Shown one piece after another: positions 1-5,794 of a stretch of 5,823 bases of DNA; within the stretch, counting starts at the first letter, position 1, and each line of letters opens with the position of its first letter. Both the position numbers and the translations under genes were made by a program. Origin of the DNA: Mailhella sp. Its GTDB lineage: Bacteria; Desulfobacterota; Desulfovibrionia; Desulfovibrionales; Desulfovibrionaceae. The notes beneath the pieces were generated by a model. It saw nothing but the letters and a program-made list of their open reading frames with translations. It made no database searches and had not been told where the DNA came from. Where the stretch lies: the NCBI GenBank assembly GCA_020024815.1, contig JAHHTE010000134.1, forward strand, positions 1 to 5,823. Direction: 5' to 3'.

Positions 1-60
1 AAGTTTTGAGGGGAGAGTTTGAGAGGGGAACTTTTTCAAAAGTTTTCCTCTCAAAGTAAA
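1..60 (+). repeat. Dispersed intergenic hairpin repeat, copy 1 (forward orientation)
   Basis: A long imperfect palindrome spans 18-55. The left arm is 18-35 and the right arm 38-55, giving about 18 pairs, with two G-U wobbles at 27/46 and 28/45. The two-base centre means a real loop would open to about four bases. The bases before it (1-17, AAGTTTTGAGGGGAGAG) recur as a reverse complement after the hairpin at 3516-3551 and, more degenerately, after 5642-5677. So this is a repeat unit of about 55 bp and not just a lone stem-loop. It may be the terminator of a gene to the left of the window, but only two T-poor bases separate the arms and no T-run follows, so a classical terminator is not clear. 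The unit may continue beyond the left edge. Confidence 0.7.
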
Positions 61-271
61 GTTATCTTAGAAATATACATTATATAGCATAATACAATAA
101 CTTTCTATTTAGAATATCAATATAAAATTATTATATATTATTTAGGTGTCATAATCAAAAGAGAAAAGTTTCTTTACAAAAAAGAAGTAAATAGTGTATA
201 TACTTTTTTAGAATAAAATATCTAGTAAAAAAGATATTCTATAAAATAAATATGTTATAGTGGAATGATTA
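61..271 (+). promoter_or_regulatory. AT-rich leader of the dsbD operon with weak candidate promoter
   Basis: This is gene-free, very AT-rich DNA before dsbD. The best sigma-70-like pair I can see is TTTACA at 173-178 with TATATA at 197-202 (18 bp spacer); TATACT at 199-204 is an alternative with a long 20 bp spacer. In DNA this AT-rich such boxes arise often by chance, so the promoter call is weak. The ribosome binding site for the gene is also weak: GGAA at 262-265, six bases before the ATG at 272. No riboswitch or small ORF was recognised here. Confidence 0.3.
217..238. promoter_or_regulatory. Short inverted repeat in dsbD leader
   Basis: AATATCT (217-223) is exactly complementary to AGATATT (232-238), with an 8-base spacer. 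It lies between the candidate -10 region and the dsbD start, a position that would suit an operator or a small leader hairpin. The arms are only 7 bp and contain one G-C pair each, so this could be chance in AT-rich DNA. Confidence 0.2.
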
Positions 272-2197
272 ATGAAAAAAATTTTTATTATAATATTTGC
301 GTATATTAATGTTTTATTTTTTCCTTTTTTTGTAAATGCGGAAACAATACAAGATCCTTTTACAATAGATATGTTTTTTTTAGAGCAAGAAAAACAAAAT
401 ATTATTGGTATAAATTTTATTCCAAGTGCTGGAAATTATACGTACGCACCAAATCAAGACGATGTTTATCCTACAAAAATTGTTTTTAATGTAAAAGATA
501 ATACAGTTGTAAATGAAATACCTTTATTATTTCCAAAACCTAAAACTAAGCAAGACCCTGTAAATCCTGAACAGCTTGTTGATGTTTATGAAGGTAATTT
601 TACAGTTTATGGTATTTTACCAAAAAATATTACATTAACACAAGGTATTGTTTCTTTTTTAGCTTGTTCAATGGAACATTGTCAGCCTTTTAAAAAGCAA
701 ATAGATTTAACCGTAATTAAACATAATAATTTTTCTGATTATGCAAATAATAAAGAAGTGTTAAAAATTTTATCAGCTTATGAAGAACAAAAATTTCCAA
801 ATAAGCAACTTGATATAGCACAAATAAAACAACAAGAGCAAATTGTATTAAAAAATAAAATTGCTGTAATTTCAGATGATAGTAATCAAAAAGAAAAAAA
901 TAATTCACAAAAAAATTTAGCTGTATTTTCTCTTGATGCATTACAAAAAAAAGCTAATTTAAAAGAAGAAAAAGAAGTCAGTTATAATTTTAATGTTATT
1001 TCTTATAATCCAAGTTTAGAAGTAACAAGTATTTTTAAAGCATTACTTTTTGGATTTTTAGCTGGATTTATTTTAAATTGTATGCCTTGTGTTTTGCCTA
1101 TTGTAGCATTAAAAATTCATGGTTTTTTAGGAGCAAATACAGAGCAAGGGATAAAAGCTTTTAGAGAACATAATATCTTTTTTTCTTTAGGTATTCTAAT
1201 TTGGTTTATCGTGCTTGGTGTGCTTTTAGGTGTGGCTGGATTTACATGGGGACAGCTTTTTCAAGAGTTTTGGATAATGCTATTTTTATGTTGTTTTGTT
1301 TTTTTATTGGCATTATCTCTTTTTGGCTTATTTCATTTACCAATGCTTGATTTACGTTTACACGAAAAACAACATGGAAATGAAAAAATGCAAGCATTTA
1401 CAAGTGGTTTATTTGCAACTTTGCTTGCTACTCCATGTAGTGGACCGCTTTTAGGTGGAGTTTTGGGTTTTAGTTTAACACAAAGTTTGCCTGTATTATT
1501 ATCTATTTTCATAGCTATGGGGCTGGGTATGGCTTTTCCATATTTATGTTTTGCTGTAAATCCTTCTTTAGTGCGTTTTATGCCAAAAGCGGGAAATTGG
1601 TTGCATACTATGGAACATTTTTTAGGCTTTTTCTTAATTGGAACAAGTTTATATTTATTGTCTATTTTACCTAGTTCAATGCATTTTTCTGTATTAGTTT
1701 TTCTTTTTATTTTAGCTTTGAGTGCATTTATTTGGGGAAAATGGGGTTCAATTTATGCACAAGGAATAAAAAAACTCGCTTTAGCGTTAGTTTTGGTTAT
1801 ATGTGTTGGAATTGCAGGAAAAATTCTTTTTACTGTAAAAGAAAAACAAGAATACTGGGTGAATTTTAATCAACAAGAATTTGTAGCTGATTTAGGTAAA
1901 AAAACACTTGTTTTGAAATTTACTGCTGATTGGTGTCCTACTTGTAAGGTTTTAGAAAAAACTGTTTTTACACAAGAAAATATGGATAAATTGGCAAAAG
2001 ATAATAATGTTACTTTTGTTTATGTTGATATGACAAATTATGAGGAAGATAAACAAAAATTATTGACAGCACTTGATAGTGTGAGTATTCCTCTTTTAGC
2101 TGTTTTTCCAAAAAATAAACCGTATCAACCAATAATTGTTCGTGATATTTATACTTTTGAAACAGTTCAAGATGTTTTATCAAAGGTAAAAGAATGA
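272..2197 (+). CDS. dsbD: Thiol:disulfide interchange protein, DsbD/ScsB type, with C-terminal thioredoxin domain
   Basis: This inner-membrane protein of 641 residues should pass electrons from cytoplasmic thioredoxin through the membrane to periplasmic thiol proteins. Residues 1-23 form a signal peptide (MKK start, hydrophobic core, likely cleavage after VNA). An N-terminal periplasmic domain (about 30-150) carries C132 and C137, matching the reactive pair of DsbD-alpha. A Lys/Gln/Asn-rich linker follows (about 165-240). The central membrane domain (about 252-522) has the hallmark NCMPCVLP (269-276; C273 is the expected redox cysteine) and ATPCSGP (386-392; C389 is its partner). The C-terminal thioredoxin fold (about 530-640) has WCPTC at 554-558 and a cis-proline context SIP at 605-607. 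All six expected redox cysteines are present, so it looks functional. The MPCVLP...LK signature resembles the ScsB-like branch more than E. coli DsbD (family knowledge). The start is fixed by the signal peptide. The gene overlaps the next one as ATGA. Confidence 0.93.
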   Translation: MKKIFIIIFAYINVLFFPFFVNAETIQDPFTIDMFFLEQEKQNIIGINFIPSAGNYTYAPNQDDVYPTKIVFNVKDNTVVNEIPLLFPKPKTKQDPVNPEQLVDVYEGNFTVYGILPKNITLTQGIVSFLACSMEHCQPFKKQIDLTVIKHNNFSDYANNKEVLKILSAYEEQKFPNKQLDIAQIKQQEQIVLKNKIAVISDDSNQKEKNNSQKNLAVFSLDALQKKANLKEEKEVSYNFNVISYNPSLEVTSIFKALLFGFLAGFILNCMPCVLPIVALKIHGFLGANTEQGIKAFREHNIFFSLGILIWFIVLGVLLGVAGFTWGQLFQEFWIMLFLCCFVFLLALSLFGLFHLPMLDLRLHEKQHGNEKMQAFTSGLFATLLATPCSGPLLGGVLGFSLTQSLPVLLSIFIAMGLGMAFPYLCFAVNPSLVRFMPKAGNWLHTMEHFLGFFLIGTSLYLLSILPSSMHFSVLVFLFILALSAFIWGKWGSIYAQGIKKLALALVLVICVGIAGKILFTVKEKQEYWVNFNQQEFVADLGKKTLVLKFTADWCPTCKVLEKTVFTQENMDKLAKDNNVTFVYVDMTNYEEDKQKLLTALDSVSIPLLAVFPKNKPYQPIIVRDIYTFETVQDVLSKVKE

Positions 2198-2988
2198 GTA
2201 ATGTTGACCACATAGCAGTAAAACATGTTTGTGCTAGGCTTTTAGAATTATTACTAGATATTGCTGTATGTTTAGTGAGTTCTGGATCACATACAGGCAA
2301 AACTATTCGTATAATTCAACGTTTTGCAAAGGCATATTCCTTTGATGTTTTTATTATGTTACAGTCAAAATGTGTAAGTATAACTGTGCATAGTCAAAAA
2401 GATTTAACTGTGCAATATACGGCTATTCGCGTTATTCCACATTTAGCAATAAATTTTTATATTCAATCAAAGATAAGTGCATTAAGTTGGTATGTGGCAG
2501 ATAATGGATTAACACTTGATCAACTTGATGCAAAATTTCATGAAATTATTACTACAAGACGCTATCCGATGTATTTAATTTTATTGACTACATCTCTTGC
2601 AAATATGTCTTTTTGTCGTCTTTTTGGTGGTGATTTTTTTTCTATGCTTTTTGTTTTTTTAGGAACAGCTTGTGCTTTTTATGTGCGAGAATTACTAAAA
2701 AAAATGAAATTAAATCATTTATTTTTGGTAGTAGCAACAGCATTTATTTCTTCTTTTGTGTCTGCTTTTCCAGAGCTTTTTGGTTTTGGGAAAACAGCAC
2801 ATATTGCCTTAGCAACAAGTGTATTATTTATTGTACCAGGAGTTCCTCTTTTAAATTCGATAATTGAGATTTTAGATGACCATGTTTTAGATGGTATTGA
2901 AACATTTATGAATTGCTGCGTAACTATTGTTTGTTTGGCTCTTGGTTTACTTTTTACAATGTTAATATTGGGGATAGAAAATTCATGA
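2194..2988 (+). CDS. ThrE/YjjP-family exporter subunit (DUF1212-type N-terminal half)
   Basis: This 264-residue membrane protein matches the N-terminal half of the threonine/serine exporter ThrE, or stand-alone YjjP of E. coli (about 256 residues). Residues 1-120 form the soluble cytoplasmic domain, including the typical helix with SSGSHTGKTIRI (29-40) where relatives have the SGAET-like segment. About five membrane helices follow (roughly 126-141, 147-165, 175-193, 202-220, 238-260). The family motif PGVPLLNSI lies at 215-223. Translation is probably coupled to dsbD: its ATG overlaps the dsbD stop as ATGA (2194-2197), with AAAGG at 2182-2186 as ribosome binding site. Relatives export threonine/serine (ThrE of Corynebacterium) or succinate (YjjP with YjjB in E. 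coli), so the substrate is open. It is unusually cysteine-rich, with eight (13, 26, 60, 141, 160, 241, 242, 247). Confidence 0.88.
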   Translation: MSNVDHIAVKHVCARLLELLLDIAVCLVSSGSHTGKTIRIIQRFAKAYSFDVFIMLQSKCVSITVHSQKDLTVQYTAIRVIPHLAINFYIQSKISALSWYVADNGLTLDQLDAKFHEIITTRRYPMYLILLTTSLANMSFCRLFGGDFFSMLFVFLGTACAFYVRELLKKMKLNHLFLVVATAFISSFVSAFPELFGFGKTAHIALATSVLFIVPGVPLLNSIIEILDDHVLDGIETFMNCCVTIVCLALGLLFTMLILGIENS

Positions 2989-3482
2989 GTTTCCATTTTA
3001 TCTTATTATTGTTACAAGATATGTTTTTTGCGTATATTGCAGCTTTTGGTTTTGGTTCAATTTCTAATCCTCCTTTTAAAGCATTATGTGCTGCAGCTTG
3101 CTTGGGGGCATTGGGACATGGGTTTCGTTTCTTTTTGATTAATGTTTATGCTATAAATATTGTTCCAGCGTCATTTTCTGCTGCTGTATGTACAGGTTTT
3201 TTGGCATTATTAGTAGCAATAAAAATGAGAACACCAGTAGAAGTATTTACTTTTCCTGCTATGCTTCCAATGATACCGGGTATTCCTGCTTATAATACCA
3301 TGATTTATTTAGTTAAATTTTTAAGTGCTGAAAAATCACAGGCTGAAGTTTATCTTGTAAAAGTTTTTCAAAATGGATTTTTAGCATTATTTATTTTATC
3401 AGCTCTTGTTTTGGGGATTTTATTTCCCTTACTTTTGTTTAGAAGAAAATGTTATTCTATGACAAAAGGTGTACCAGTTTAA
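2985..3482 (+). CDS. ThrE/YjjB-family exporter subunit (ThrE_2/DUF3815-type C-terminal half)
   Basis: This 165-residue protein has about five membrane helices (roughly 5-23, 32-50, 58-80, 88-112, 128-150). It corresponds to the C-terminal half of ThrE, or stand-alone YjjB (about 157 residues). The conserved segment MLPMIPGIPAYN at 93-104, preceded by TPVEVFTFPA, is the family's signature region. It should form one transporter with the preceding gene product, which supplies the other half. I chose the ATG at 2985 over an upstream in-frame ATG at 2913. It overlaps the preceding stop as ATGA (2985-2988), has GGGGA at 2970-2974 ten bases upstream, and gives the usual family length; the 24 extra residues would be an out-of-frame reading of the previous gene. 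The protein ends with a basic segment (FRRK) and a short cytoplasmic tail. No terminator-like structure lies between the operon genes. Confidence 0.87.
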   Translation: MSFHFILLLLQDMFFAYIAAFGFGSISNPPFKALCAAACLGALGHGFRFFLINVYAINIVPASFSAAVCTGFLALLVAIKMRTPVEVFTFPAMLPMIPGIPAYNTMIYLVKFLSAEKSQAEVYLVKVFQNGFLALFILSALVLGILFPLLLFRRKCYSMTKGVPV

Positions 3483-3511
3483 TTTTTTTTGAAAATTAAT
3501 TAGGATTTTTA

Positions 3512-3573
3512 TTTTTTGAGAGGGGAACTTTTGAAAAAGTTCTCCTCTCAAGCTCTTCCTTCAAAACTTTTTA
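3512..3573 (-). repeat. Dispersed intergenic hairpin repeat, copy 2 (reverse orientation)
   Basis: A near-perfect palindrome spans 3516-3551: arms 3516-3532 and 3535-3551, with one G-U wobble at 3524/3543 and a two-base centre. The left arm is identical to 19-35 of copy 1. The following bases (3552-3570) are close to the reverse complement of bases 1-19, so the whole unit is copy 1 inverted. It lies about 35 bp past the stop of the exporter operon, where it may end transcription from either side together with the next hairpin. Confidence 0.72.
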
Positions 3574-3577
3574 ATCT

Positions 3578-3615
3578 AAAAGTTCTTTTGTGTATAAAAG
3601 AGCTTTTATTTTTTT
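3578..3615 (+). terminator. Rho-independent-like terminator after the dsbD operon
   Basis: The arms AAAAGTTCTTTT (3578-3589) and AAAAGAGCTTTT (3596-3607) pair over 12 positions, with one G-U pair, around the six-base loop GTGTAT. The right arm is followed by A and seven T (3609-3615). The stem is AT-rich and thus weak for a terminator, but the same structure recurs after the SulP gene at 5704-5741, which supports a real end-of-transcript role. Confidence 0.65.
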
Positions 3616-3696
3616 AGAGAAAAGACTTTTTACTAATTTTCGAATATAAGCAAATTTATTGAAATAAGTTTTAATATATTTGTTTGATTGAGGGGG

Positions 3697-3719
3697 TTGG
3701 GGGAAATCATTTCCCCCAA
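3697..3719. repeat. G5/C5 hairpin, probable degenerate member of the repeat family (forward orientation)
   Basis: TTGGGGGAAA (3697-3706) pairs perfectly with TTTCCCCCAA (3710-3719) over 10 bp around the loop TCA. It is the most GC-rich spot in the intergenic region. It is preceded by GAGGGGG (3690-3696) and followed by AAGTAAA, as copy 1 at 1-60 is preceded by GAGGGG and followed by AAGTAAA. I infer a shortened relative in the same orientation as copy 1. It sits upstream of the SulP gene, much as copy 1 sits upstream of dsbD. No T-run follows it on the + strand. Confidence 0.55.
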
Positions 3720-3797
3720 AGTAAAAAATAAAATAATTGGAAAATATTCCCTATAAAAAATTAAAAAAAAGTATAATTATGTTGCTTTAACTAGTTC

Positions 3798-3829
3798 TTT
3801 ATCGTACGTTAGCGACGGCATATTATAAT
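3798..3829 (+). promoter_or_regulatory. Candidate SulP promoter region
   Basis: A perfect TATAAT at 3824-3829 lies 26 bases before the ATG at 3856. The best upstream box, TTTATC at 3798-3803, is poor and 20 bp away, so any promoter here would be weak or activator-dependent. Another TATAAT at 3772-3777 is an alternative -10 box, also without a good -35. The patch ATCGTACGTTAGCGACGG (3801-3818) lies just upstream of the first box and stands out by its GC content; it could be a regulator site. Confidence 0.35.
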
Positions 3830-3855
3830 AATTTCATTTTGGTATAGGTAGTGTT

Positions 3856-5610
3856 ATGAGTAAACATTTGGGAAAGGCTGTTAGCCATCTTCGTTCACGT
3901 TTTATGCATAGGCATACTTTTTCACATTTAAATAGAAATATGCATGCAGGAAATTTTGATCCATTTTATCCTAAAATAGTGCAAGTTTTTCGTGGTGGTT
4001 ATAGCGTTAGTGAACTAATTCGTGATATTATAGCAGGGATAACTGTTGGTATTGTTGCTATGCCACTTGCTATGGCTTTTGCTATTGGTTCTGGGGTTAC
4101 ACCAATTCAAGGGCTTTATACAGCTATCATTGCAGGTATTCTTATTGGTTTTTTAGGTGGTAGTCGTTTCCAAGTGAGTGGGCCTACTGGGGCTTTTGTT
4201 ATTATTATTTATGGTATTGTTTATCGTCATGGTTATGATGGACTTGTTATAACAACTTTTATGGCTGGCTGTATGTTGGTACTGGCAGGTTTTTTTCGGC
4301 TGGGATCGATAATTAAATATATTCCATATCCTGTAACAACTGGTTTTACAGCTGGTATTGCATTAACCATTTTTTCATCACAAATGGGTGATTTTTTTGG
4401 TTTGCAATTACAAGATGTTCCACCTGAATTTTTGTCTAAATGGGCATTATATTTGTCTGAAATAACAAATCTTTCACCTGTAACCTTTGGGGTGGCTTTA
4501 GGTTCATTGATTATCATGATTTTGGTAAGAACTTTTACACCCAAAATTCCAGCACCTGTTGTTGGAGTATTGGTTGCAGGTTTAGTTGTATGGGCATTTG
4601 GTATTCCTGTTGAAACTATTGCTACTCGTTATGGTGAAATTCCTTCTGAATTACCAAGTTTTCAAGGTTTTGATTTTTCATTAGAACGTATTCCAGAATT
4701 ATTTCCTGATGCAATTACTATTGCTATTTTAGCTGGGTTAGAGTCTTTGCTTACTTGCGTTGTGGCTGATAGTATGACAGGGGATAGACATTTTTCTAAT
4801 ATGGAACTTATAGCACAAGGGGCTGGTAATATTGCCTGTTCTTTTTTTGGTGGTATTCCTGCTACTGGTGCTATTGCAAGAACAGCCACAAATATAGGCA
4901 GTGGGGCAAGAAGTCCTATTTCTGCTATTATTCATGGTTTTACCGTGCTTTTATTTGTATTATGGCTTTCTCCATTAACTTCTGCTATACCTCTTGCCTG
5001 TCTTTCTGCTGTTATGGTTATAACATCTTACGGTATGCTTGAAATTCATGCGATTAAAAGTATTTTAAATGGACCAAAATCTGATTGGTCAATTATGCTT
5101 TTAACATTTCTTTTGACTGTACTTGTTGATTTGACTGTTGCTGTCTATGCTGGTGTACTTTTGGCTTCTTTATTATTTATGCGACGTATGAGTACAATGA
5201 GTGCTATTGAGGCAATGGAAGAAGCTGATATTATGCATGATTATGATGAAACTATTATTAACTACCAAGATCTTCCAAAAGGTGTTTTTGTTTATTCAAT
5301 TTCAGGACCATTTTTCTTTGGTATGGTAGATAGATTCCAAAGAGTATTTATGCGTCATAATTCTGATGTAAAAGTTTATATTTTATATATGCATAATGTG
5401 CCAGCTATTGATGCAACAGGTATTCATGTTTTAGAAGCATTTTTGGCTCATAGAAAATCAAATCATTATCATGTAATTTTAGCAAATCCACCAGCAAAAA
5501 CACGTCGTATTTTGAAAAAAATGGGTATTGCTCATACATTAGGTGAAAATAATATTTGTTATAGTCTAAAAGCTGCAATAACAAGAGCAGAAGCTTTGTT
5601 GCAAGAATAG
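3856..5610 (+). CDS. SulP/SLC26-family anion transporter with C-terminal STAS domain
   Basis: This 584-residue inner-membrane protein should move an anion such as sulfate, bicarbonate or a dicarboxylate, commonly with H+, Na+ or by exchange; the substrate cannot be assigned. Residues 1-45 are a cytoplasmic N-terminus rich in His (4, 11, 18, 20, 24, 30). The Sulfate_transp membrane domain (about 50-445) shows GIVAMPLAMAFAI (65-77), GLYTA (86-90), GPTGAF (109-114), YPVTTGFTAGIA (158-169), the GLESLL segment (294-299) and the GDRHFSNMELIAQGAGN block (309-325). The cytoplasmic STAS domain (about 474-584) carries DATG at 519-522, where anti-sigma-factor antagonists have DSSG. The length is normal for the family and no motif is broken. 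The start at 3856 has a modest site, TAGGT at 3845-3849; in-frame ATGs at 3904 and 3940 would drop the His-rich tail but keep the transporter. It appears monocistronic: hairpins lie on both sides. It is visibly less AT-rich than dsbD. Confidence 0.92.
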   Translation: MSKHLGKAVSHLRSRFMHRHTFSHLNRNMHAGNFDPFYPKIVQVFRGGYSVSELIRDIIAGITVGIVAMPLAMAFAIGSGVTPIQGLYTAIIAGILIGFLGGSRFQVSGPTGAFVIIIYGIVYRHGYDGLVITTFMAGCMLVLAGFFRLGSIIKYIPYPVTTGFTAGIALTIFSSQMGDFFGLQLQDVPPEFLSKWALYLSEITNLSPVTFGVALGSLIIMILVRTFTPKIPAPVVGVLVAGLVVWAFGIPVETIATRYGEIPSELPSFQGFDFSLERIPELFPDAITIAILAGLESLLTCVVADSMTGDRHFSNMELIAQGAGNIACSFFGGIPATGAIARTATNIGSGARSPISAIIHGFTVLLFVLWLSPLTSAIPLACLSAVMVITSYGMLEIHAIKSILNGPKSDWSIMLLTFLLTVLVDLTVAVYAGVLLASLLFMRRMSTMSAIEAMEEADIMHDYDETIINYQDLPKGVFVYSISGPFFFGMVDRFQRVFMRHNSDVKVYILYMHNVPAIDATGIHVLEAFLAHRKSNHYHVILANPPAKTRRILKKMGIAHTLGENNICYSLKAAITRAEALLQE

Positions 5611-5637
5611 ATAAGGTGTGTTTTTTTTATAATTTTA

Positions 5638-5700
5638 TTTTTTGGGAGGATAACTTTTAAAAAAGTTTTCCTCTTAAACCTTTTTTTCAAAACTTTCTAA
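5638..5700 (-). repeat. Dispersed intergenic hairpin repeat, copy 3 (reverse orientation)
   Basis: The stem-loop at 5642-5677 has arms 5642-5658 and 5661-5677, with two G-U pairs and one T-T mismatch (5651/5668). It is followed by TTCAAAACTTTCTAA, matching TTCAAAACTTTTTAA after copy 2. It is the most diverged of the three long copies and has the same orientation as copy 2. It begins about 30 bp past the SulP stop. Confidence 0.66.
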
Positions 5701-5703
5701 TTC

Positions 5704-5741
5704 AAAAGCTCTTTTATATACAAAAGAGCTTTTATTTTTTT
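5704..5741 (+). terminator. Rho-independent-like terminator after the SulP gene
   Basis: AAAAGCTCTTTT (5704-5715) and AAAAGAGCTTTT (5722-5733) pair perfectly over 12 bp around the loop ATATAC, followed by A and seven T (5735-5741). It is nearly identical to the structure at 3578-3615, and the right arm with its T-run is the same over 20 bases. It follows hairpin repeat copy 3, as the other follows copy 2, so the two form one composite end-of-operon module. Confidence 0.7.
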
Positions 5742-5794
5742 ATTCTTATCGTTAGCGTAACTATAACTAATTTGAAAAGAGCTTTTATTTTTTT
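5722..5794 (+). repeat. 20-bp direct repeat of the terminator right arm, 53 bp apart
   Basis: The 20 bases at 5722-5741 (right arm plus T-run of the terminator) occur again without change at 5775-5794, and also at 3596-3615. The second copy at the right end lacks a complementary left arm nearby, so it is a partial duplication that should not form the full hairpin, although AAAAGAGCTTTT is itself close to self-complementary. Between the copies lies a 33-bp segment (5742-5774) holding CGTTAGCG. This could result from local duplication or from insertion of the segment with target duplication. Confidence 0.6.

Larger units (their letters stand above)
3483..3855. other. 373-bp intergenic region between the dsbD operon and the SulP gene
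   Basis: No convincing coding sequence lies here. In order it holds: a T-run just after the stop (3483-3490), hairpin repeat copy 2 (3516-3551 plus its tail to about 3573), a terminator-like hairpin with T-run (3578-3615), about 75 bp of featureless AT-rich DNA, a strong G5/C5 hairpin (3697-3719), an A-rich stretch, two TATAAT boxes (3772-3777, 3824-3829), and an isolated GC-rich patch around CGTTAGCG (3803-3819). The individual elements are described separately. Confidence 0.8.

Noticed and set aside
717..941. Reverse-strand open frame of 74 codons inside dsbD
   Set aside because: It lies opposite the linker of a well-supported gene, has a composition expected from reading AT-rich DNA backwards, and shows no recognisable domain or ribosome binding site.
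2010..2300. Reverse-strand open frame of 96 codons across the dsbD/exporter junction
   Set aside because: It is antisense to the end of the thioredoxin domain and the start of the exporter gene, with no motif; a shadow frame.
2913..2984. Upstream in-frame ATG extending the YjjB-like protein by 24 residues
   Set aside because: The extension overlaps the previous gene heavily. The ATG at 2985 has an ATGA overlap like the first junction, a GGGGA site upstream and a normal family length.
2670..2996. Overlapping open frames on both strands inside the YjjP-like gene
   Set aside because: They overlap conserved membrane helices of the real gene, and their translations show no family pattern.
4233..4935. 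Three reverse-strand open frames inside the SulP gene
   Set aside because: All are antisense to conserved SulP motifs and encode low-complexity sequence without recognisable features.
5742..5774. Insertion sequence between the 20-bp direct repeats
   Set aside because: The intervening segment is only 33 bp, codes for nothing and has no terminal inverted repeats, so it is reported only as a duplication of unknown origin.
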